Position numbers and translations under genes: made by a program. A stretch of 64,000 nucleotides of DNA from Ectobacillus ponti. Its GTDB lineage: Bacteria > Bacillota > Bacilli > Bacillales > Bacillaceae_G. The notes under the pieces were generated by a model that did not search any database, was not told the origin of the DNA, and saw nothing but the letters and a program-made list of their open reading frames with translations. The DNA lies in the NCBI RefSeq assembly GCF_024294785.1, contig NZ_JANCLT010000011.1:1-64000 (forward strand), written 5' to 3'. Shown piece after piece: positions 59,935 through 64,000 of this stretch (its first letter is position 1; every line of letters begins with the position of its first letter).

Positions 59935-59972
59935 CTGTGGAGAACGGTTTATCACAAAAAGGAGAGTTGTAT

Positions 59973-60419
59973 ATGAAGAAATGGCTGGCAGGCGCCACGC
60001 TTGGTTCCCTGCTGCTGATGGGGGGATGCTCCTTGTTGCAGGAGGCCAACAGCACCTTAACTTATGTAAATGAAGCTACAGGATATATCAACGATGCCGG
60101 CGCCCTTGCGCAGGAGGTGTCTGACTTGGTGCAGCAGGCTGTAACTGACAAAACGGCGGCGAAGGAACTGCAAACAAAGCTGCAGAAATTTCAGCAGGAG
60201 CTGAAGGACTTTAATCAGCTGAAGGCGCCGGATGTGGCAGCTGATCTGCATCAGCAGGTGGTCACACAGAATGAAAAACTCAACGCTGGCATTGAGCTCT
60301 ATCTCAAAGGCTTCAAGGATGGGCTGCTTGACCCGGCTTTGGCCCAAAATCCGGAGCTGCTGCAGACCATCCAAGAGGTATCAAGTCTGATTGAGCAAAT
60401 CAAAAAGCTGGGCCAATAG
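59973..60419 (+). CDS. DUF6376-like lipoprotein
   Basis: 148-residue lipoprotein with signal peptide ending LLMGGC (Cys19). The mature part (SLLQEANSTLTYVNEATGYI, then FNQLKAPDVAADLHQQV) matches the pattern of the DUF6376 family of Bacillaceae, a helical extracytoplasmic protein of unknown function. The start at 59973 follows AAGGAG. The 130-base leader with a riboswitch-like element and terminator stands directly upstream and probably controls it. Confidence 0.85.
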   Translation: MKKWLAGATLGSLLLMGGCSLLQEANSTLTYVNEATGYINDAGALAQEVSDLVQQAVTDKTAAKELQTKLQKFQQELKDFNQLKAPDVAADLHQQVVTQNEKLNAGIELYLKGFKDGLLDPALAQNPELLQTIQEVSSLIEQIKKLGQ

Positions 60420-60420
60420 A

Positions 60421-60448
60421 AACAAGCACGAGGCTTCTCGTGCTTGTT
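60421..60448. terminator. Hairpin between convergent genes
   Basis: Perfect 12-bp stem AACAAGCACGAG/CTCGTGCTTGTT just after the lipoprotein stop and before the end of the convergent channel gene. Confidence 0.7.
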
Positions 60449-60452
60449 CCAG

Positions 60453-61229
60453 TTACTCCATAAACGGCCGGTTTACATAATAGTACATCCAGGCCATCAG
60501 CAAGGTGCCGCCAACGAGATTACCGAGCGTGACCGGAATGAGGTTATGGATGATGCCGCCCACTGTTACAGATGTTGGATGCTGCAGCACAAGCGATACG
60601 GCAAAGGTGCACATGTTGGCGATGCTGTGCTCATATCCCGATATGAAGAAGCAGAATACGAACAGCACCATCGTAAACAGCTTTGGTCCGTCGCCCTGCA
60701 GTGCCATTGGAATAAAGAAGGCCATGCAGACAAGCCAGTTACAGAGAATGCCCCGGAAAAATAATTCAAAGGTGGAAACGTGAATTTTCTTCGCCGCCAC
60801 CGTAAGCAAAAATCCGTTGACAGACGGATCTGAAAACAAGCCTGTCGCATAGATGAGAAAGGCAAAGGTGAGCGCCCCAAGGATGTTGCCGAGGTAGCCA
60901 TAGCCCCACATCGTGGCGACGTCGCGCCAGCGCATTTTCTTGCGCAGCGCCGCAAATGTAAAATAAAAGGTGTTGCCGGTAAACAAATCGCCCCCGCCGT
61001 AAGCAATCAGGATAATAGCGCCACCGAAGGTCAAGGCTGCCATCGGATAGGCCAGGGGGGAGTGCACTACGTAAAAGAAATTGCCCGTTTTAAAGGCAAC
61101 AATAACGCCAAAGCCGATGAACATGCTCGCCAGCATGGCACGTGATACATACATCAGCCGGCTGTGCCGGAATACCTTCAGCTTTTTTAACGCCAGCTGC
61201 TCCACTTCCAATAATGGTTTTGCTTCCAT
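60453..61229 (-). CDS. Formate/nitrite transporter family channel (YwcJ-like)
   Basis: 258-residue FNT channel with six membrane helices forming a pentameric pore for formate, nitrite or other small anions. Signature GGDLFTGNTFYFTFA after helix 2, GYEHSIANM in helix 5 region (central His gate) and the helix repeats NILGALTFAFLIY and GNLVGGTLLMAWMY. The start at 61229 follows a GGTGAT-type site on the minus strand. The ion conducted here is not shown by sequence. Confidence 0.92.
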   Translation of the reverse strand: MEAKPLLEVEQLALKKLKVFRHSRLMYVSRAMLASMFIGFGVIVAFKTGNFFYVVHSPLAYPMAALTFGGAIILIAYGGGDLFTGNTFYFTFAALRKKMRWRDVATMWGYGYLGNILGALTFAFLIYATGLFSDPSVNGFLLTVAAKKIHVSTFELFFRGILCNWLVCMAFFIPMALQGDGPKLFTMVLFVFCFFISGYEHSIANMCTFAVSLVLQHPTSVTVGGIIHNLIPVTLGNLVGGTLLMAWMYYYVNRPFME

Positions 61230-61356
61230 TTTATATCACCATCCGCTCTTATCGTGCCCATTTTTCAGGAGATGCATGAAAGGAAGCGCGGTGTACATGA
61301 GGGGAAGAAAATGGTAAGATACAAGCGAATCAGATATAGAAGAAGGAGACAATAAG

Positions 61357-61998
61357 ATGAAGCGTATGTTTTTATCCAGGGCATCCGTCTTGTTTGCGGC
61401 TGTGTGGCTGCTGGCAGGCTGCGGATCCGGTACAGGAGCAAAGAAGGAAGCAGCGCCTGTAAAGGCGATTCATGTGGAGAAGAATCCTGTGGTGACCATA
61501 GAAATGGAGAACGGCAAACAGATTCAGGCTGAGTTGTATCCTGACATTGCCCCCAACACTGTGCTGAATTTCATTTCATTGATACAGAAAGGGTTCTACA
61601 ATGGGCTGACCTTTCACCGCGTCATCCCCGGTTTTATGATTCAAGGAGGAGATCCGAAGGGCGATGGGACTGGCGGCCCGGGACATACGATTTTCGGCGA
61701 GTTTGCCGAGAATGGCTTTCCGAACAAGCTGAAGCATGAAGCCGGCGTTCTGTCCATGGCCCGCTCAAACGATCCCAATTCAGCTGGATCACAATTTTTT
61801 ATTATGGTTGATAAGGCCACACACTTGGACGGCAAGTATGCGGCTTTTGGAAAGGTGACTTCCGGCATGGATGTTGTGCAGGACATTGTCAGCGTGAAGC
61901 GCAACAGTCTGGATAAGCCGGAAGTGGAGCAGAAAATGAAGCAGGTGACGGTGGAGACCTTCGGGGAGAAGTACGATCCGCCTGTGACACAGAAGTGA
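61357..61998 (+). CDS. Lipoprotein cyclophilin-type peptidyl-prolyl isomerase
   Basis: 213-residue protein with a lipoprotein signal peptide (LLAGC, Cys22) and a cyclophilin domain (about 45-205): FHRVIPGFMIQGGDPKGDGTGG with catalytic Arg, then GSQFFIMVD and HLDGKYAAFGKV. It should catalyse prolyl isomerisation of exported proteins at the membrane outer face. The start at 61357 follows AGAAGGAGA. Single gene. Confidence 0.93.
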   Translation: MKRMFLSRASVLFAAVWLLAGCGSGTGAKKEAAPVKAIHVEKNPVVTIEMENGKQIQAELYPDIAPNTVLNFISLIQKGFYNGLTFHRVIPGFMIQGGDPKGDGTGGPGHTIFGEFAENGFPNKLKHEAGVLSMARSNDPNSAGSQFFIMVDKATHLDGKYAAFGKVTSGMDVVQDIVSVKRNSLDKPEVEQKMKQVTVETFGEKYDPPVTQK

Positions 61999-62077
61999 CA
62001 GAGAGTGCTTCAGCGTTGCCCGCCGGGCGGGACACGCCTATAATAGGAAGGAAGCTGTAAAAAAAGAGGTGGAAATG

Positions 62078-63055
62078 ATGAAGCAAACACCATTACAAAA
62101 GCGGGGCATTGCGGCCGACCGGATCGTCCTTGGCTGCATGGGCCTTGGCGGCACGTGGGACAACAGCCCGGAGACAAACGAGCAGGTGCTCGAAGCGGAG
62201 CGTGCTATTGATGCAGCGCTGGAAAGCGGCATCAGGATGTTTGACCATGCAGATATTTACAAAATGGGCAAGGCGGAAATCGTATTTGGCCAAGCCCTGA
62301 AGAACCGTCCCTACATACGCGAGCAGCTCGTAATCCAAAGCAAATGCGGCATCCGCTTTGCGGAGGGAGAAATGCCGGGCCGCTATGATTTCTCAAAGGA
62401 GCACATCCTGTCCTCCGTGGACGGCATTCTGTCCCGTCTGGGCATGGAATATCTGGACATTTTGCTGCTGCATCGTCCAGACCCGCTCATGGAGCCGGAA
62501 GAGGTGGCGGAGGCATTCGCCAAGCTGAAGGAATCTGGAAAAGTCCGGCATTTCGGGGTATCAAACATGAACGCTTCCCAAATCAAGCTGCTGCAGCATT
62601 ATTTGCCTGATCCGCTTGTTGTCAATCAGCTGCAAATGAATCTGCATCATATCGGCTGGCTGGAGGAGGGCGTGCTGGTGAATCAGCAGGCGGGTACTTC
62701 CTTCAGCTTTCCGGAATCGCTGCTGGCGCACTGCCAGCTGGAGAACATCCAAATTCAGGCGTGGGCGCCGTTGGCTGGGGGATTGTACAGCGGCCGCGAA
62801 CTTTCGGGTCAGCCAGAATCCGTGCTGCAAACAAAGAAACTGGTGCATCGCATGGCTGCAGAGAAAGAAACATCGGCGGAAGCCATTGTCCTTGGCTGGC
62901 TGATGCGCCATCCTGCCATGATTCAGCCTGTGATCGGCACGACAAAACCGGAGCGCATCCGCAGCAGTGTTGACGCAATCCGCATTGCGGAGCAGATGAC
63001 GCGGGAAGAGTGGTATTCCTTGTACGTAGCTTCGCGCGGAAGAAAAATGCCATAA
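62078..63055 (+). CDS. Aldo/keto reductase (YcsN/YdhF-like)
   Basis: About 325-residue NADPH-dependent aldo/keto reductase. TIM barrel with catalytic Asp-Tyr in FDHADIYKMG, Lys in VIQSKCGIR, His in LLLHRPDPLM, and cofactor site IGTTKPERIRS. The overall pattern resembles B. subtilis YcsN and E. coli YdhF. Start ATG 62078 or 62075; GTG 62069 also opens the frame, but GAGGTGG serves the later starts best. Single gene, its stop inside the following terminator. Confidence 0.92.
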   Translation: MKQTPLQKRGIAADRIVLGCMGLGGTWDNSPETNEQVLEAERAIDAALESGIRMFDHADIYKMGKAEIVFGQALKNRPYIREQLVIQSKCGIRFAEGEMPGRYDFSKEHILSSVDGILSRLGMEYLDILLLHRPDPLMEPEEVAEAFAKLKESGKVRHFGVSNMNASQIKLLQHYLPDPLVVNQLQMNLHHIGWLEEGVLVNQQAGTSFSFPESLLAHCQLENIQIQAWAPLAGGLYSGRELSGQPESVLQTKKLVHRMAAEKETSAEAIVLGWLMRHPAMIQPVIGTTKPERIRSSVDAIRIAEQMTREEWYSLYVASRGRKMP

Positions 63056-63090
63056 TAAAAAAGAGTCGCGAGACTCTTTTTTATTATGGC
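63049..63090. terminator. Strong bidirectional terminator
   Basis: A perfect 19-bp inverted repeat (63049-63067 with 63072-63090) around GCGA, rich in A and T outside. It contains the aldo/keto reductase stop codon and serves the convergent glycosidase gene too. Confidence 0.95.
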
Positions 63091-63098
63091 CGAAAGGT

Positions 63099-64000
63099 TC
63101 AGGAACCGATTATATTAGAAATTTCTCTTGAAGAGGCAGGCTGTCCGTCAATGGTTATCTCAACCTTTTGACCGGAGCGCGCTGTGACAACCCAACAGTT
63201 CGGCAGGTGGCGCGCTTGATGCGACAGCGTGGAAGGGATGTTCAACAGCTGGTCCATCGCATAGATGCTTGCCGAGGACCCGCCGTCCATCGCCATGGCA
63301 TTGTACGCGCCCATATCATATAGAATATCCTGGCAATCCTTTAAGGAAGCACCGATGCTGTGCTTCTGCCGTCCGTCAATGACCAGGAATATCATGGTGC
63401 CATCCTTCTTTTGCGCCATGATGGTCCGCGGGCCATAGCCCCAGCCGCCATTTCCCTTGGTGATCATTTTTTCGCCTTTGACAATGAGCTGCGGAATGAA
63501 GCCGGCAGCCGAAACGACGCCCTGCTGCAGCAGCTGATTTGGCGAGTAGTTGCCGGTGATCATATCACCGTCCGCTGTCAGGCCGGAAATGAGAGAAGGC
63601 GTGTCCCGTCCTTCCTCGGCATTCATCACTTGTCCGTTTGCAATGACGGTTCCAATCGGGGTCTTTCCGCTTCCGTGTCCGGTTTCATCGTCAAAGCCGC
63701 TTGCGTTTACCGCCGCAAGAGCATGGTTCCGCTTGGCCATGACATCAATCTGTTCGCCGCTTTCCGCTCCTTGGGCGCCCTGCTGCATCACAAGCTTGAC
63801 GTTCAGCGGGTTGCTTACGGTCATAAGCTTTCCTTCGAAATAGTGGTCGCTGTACGTTCTGCTGATCGTAGTAATGGTGATGGCCAACGGTTCCCGTCTT
63901 TTCAGCTCCCGTTGCGAGAGAGTCAGATTCACCGCTTTGCCGCTATCCACCCATTTGGGGTTTGTGATATTCTCCAGAATATCCTTCAGTTCCTTTTCTG
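63099..64000 (-). CDS. Phosphodiester glycosidase family protein, 5' end beyond the window
   Basis: C-terminal part (about 300 residues) of a phosphodiester glycosidase (NAGPA/DUF2233-like) protein, an extracytoplasmic family that removes sugar-phosphodiesters. Signature segments: NASGFDDETG, GGWGYGPRTIMAQKKDG and YNAMAMDGGSSASIYAMDQ, plus FLVIDGRQKHSIGASLKDCQDIL. The frame is open to the window edge (residues EKELKDILENITNPKW precede the GTG at 63950), so the start and any signal peptide lie to the right. It is convergent with the aldo/keto reductase. Confidence 0.9.
   Translation of the reverse strand, partial: EKELKDILENITNPKWVDSGKAVNLTLSQRELKRREPLAITITTISRTYSDHYFEGKLMTVSNPLNVKLVMQQGAQGAESGEQIDVMAKRNHALAAVNASGFDDETGHGSGKTPIGTVIANGQVMNAEEGRDTPSLISGLTADGDMITGNYSPNQLLQQGVVSAAGFIPQLIVKGEKMITKGNGGWGYGPRTIMAQKKDGTMIFLVIDGRQKHSIGASLKDCQDILYDMGAYNAMAMDGGSSASIYAMDQLLNIPSTLSHQARHLPNCWVVTARSGQKVEITIDGQPASSREISNIIGS

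Overview
The window looks like the chromosome of an endospore-forming member of the Bacillaceae. Evidence: an alpha/beta-type small acid-soluble spore protein, Spo0M, homologues of the Bacillus subtilis YozE/YodN/YozD proteins lying close together, a B. subtilis yng-type acyl-CoA/carboxylase operon, strong AGGAGG-like ribosome binding sites, and many GTG/TTG starts and U-tailed terminators. No phage, transposase or CRISPR array is visible. The last gene runs off the right edge. The species cannot be named from this sequence alone.

Layout: 1-155 carries tRNA-Gly(GCC) and tRNA-Pro(TGG). 0.3-2.4 kb has a spore protein, a CPBP membrane protease and two unknown small genes. 2.5-7.5 kb has an SDR dehydrogenase, a lone ABC ATPase and a self-regulated TetR-ABC exporter operon (regulator, ATPase, two permeases) behind two palindromic operators. 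7.6-9.3 kb is the yozE/yodN/yozD neighbourhood plus a tiny antisense membrane protein. 9.4-11.2 kb is an overlapping operon of a histidine-rich 56-aa protein, a Ser/Thr kinase and Spo0M. 11.2-13.3 kb has a degenerate PAP2 protein, a zinc-ribbon protein, a YdbP-like thioredoxin and a repeat-flanked palindromic element. 13.4-17.9 kb is sbcD-sbcC. 18-21 kb has a chemoreceptor and a membrane-anchored coiled-coil protein.

21.3-27.3 kb is an operon for acyl-CoA oxidation and branched-chain (leucine-type) degradation: acyl-CoA dehydrogenase, biotin carboxylase, biotin carrier, HMG-CoA lyase, enoyl-CoA hydratase and carboxyltransferase. 27.4-29.1 kb has two small proteins and UppP. 29.2-39.2 kb is the largest functional unit, a complete membrane-bound [NiFe] uptake hydrogenase operon. 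It comprises Tat-exported small subunit, large subunit, cytochrome b, maturation protease, an unusual Rieske-like protein with cysteines at the histidine positions, and HypA, B, F, C, D and E. Most of its genes overlap or abut, so one transcript probably makes and matures the enzyme. H2 electrons would enter the quinone pool through the cytochrome b.

39.3-50.6 kb is housekeeping and transport: signal peptidase I, ZIP transporter, lipoprotein, DEDDh exonuclease, Mn-dependent pyrophosphatase, CynX-type MFS, HAD phosphatase, a tiny basic protein, D-2-hydroxyacid dehydrogenase, EamA transporter, a YkvR-like protein and a luciferase-like monooxygenase. 50.6-52.4 kb has a long leader with two terminators ahead of paired half-size chromate transporters. 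52.5-64 kb has two GNATs, a membrane-anchored HExxH peptidase, a long-form SpeD, an alpha/beta hydrolase, PepT, a second luciferase-like enzyme, a PAP2 phosphatase, a lipoprotein behind a yybP-ykoY-like RNA, a formate/nitrite channel, a lipoprotein cyclophilin, an aldo/keto reductase and a truncated phosphodiester glycosidase.
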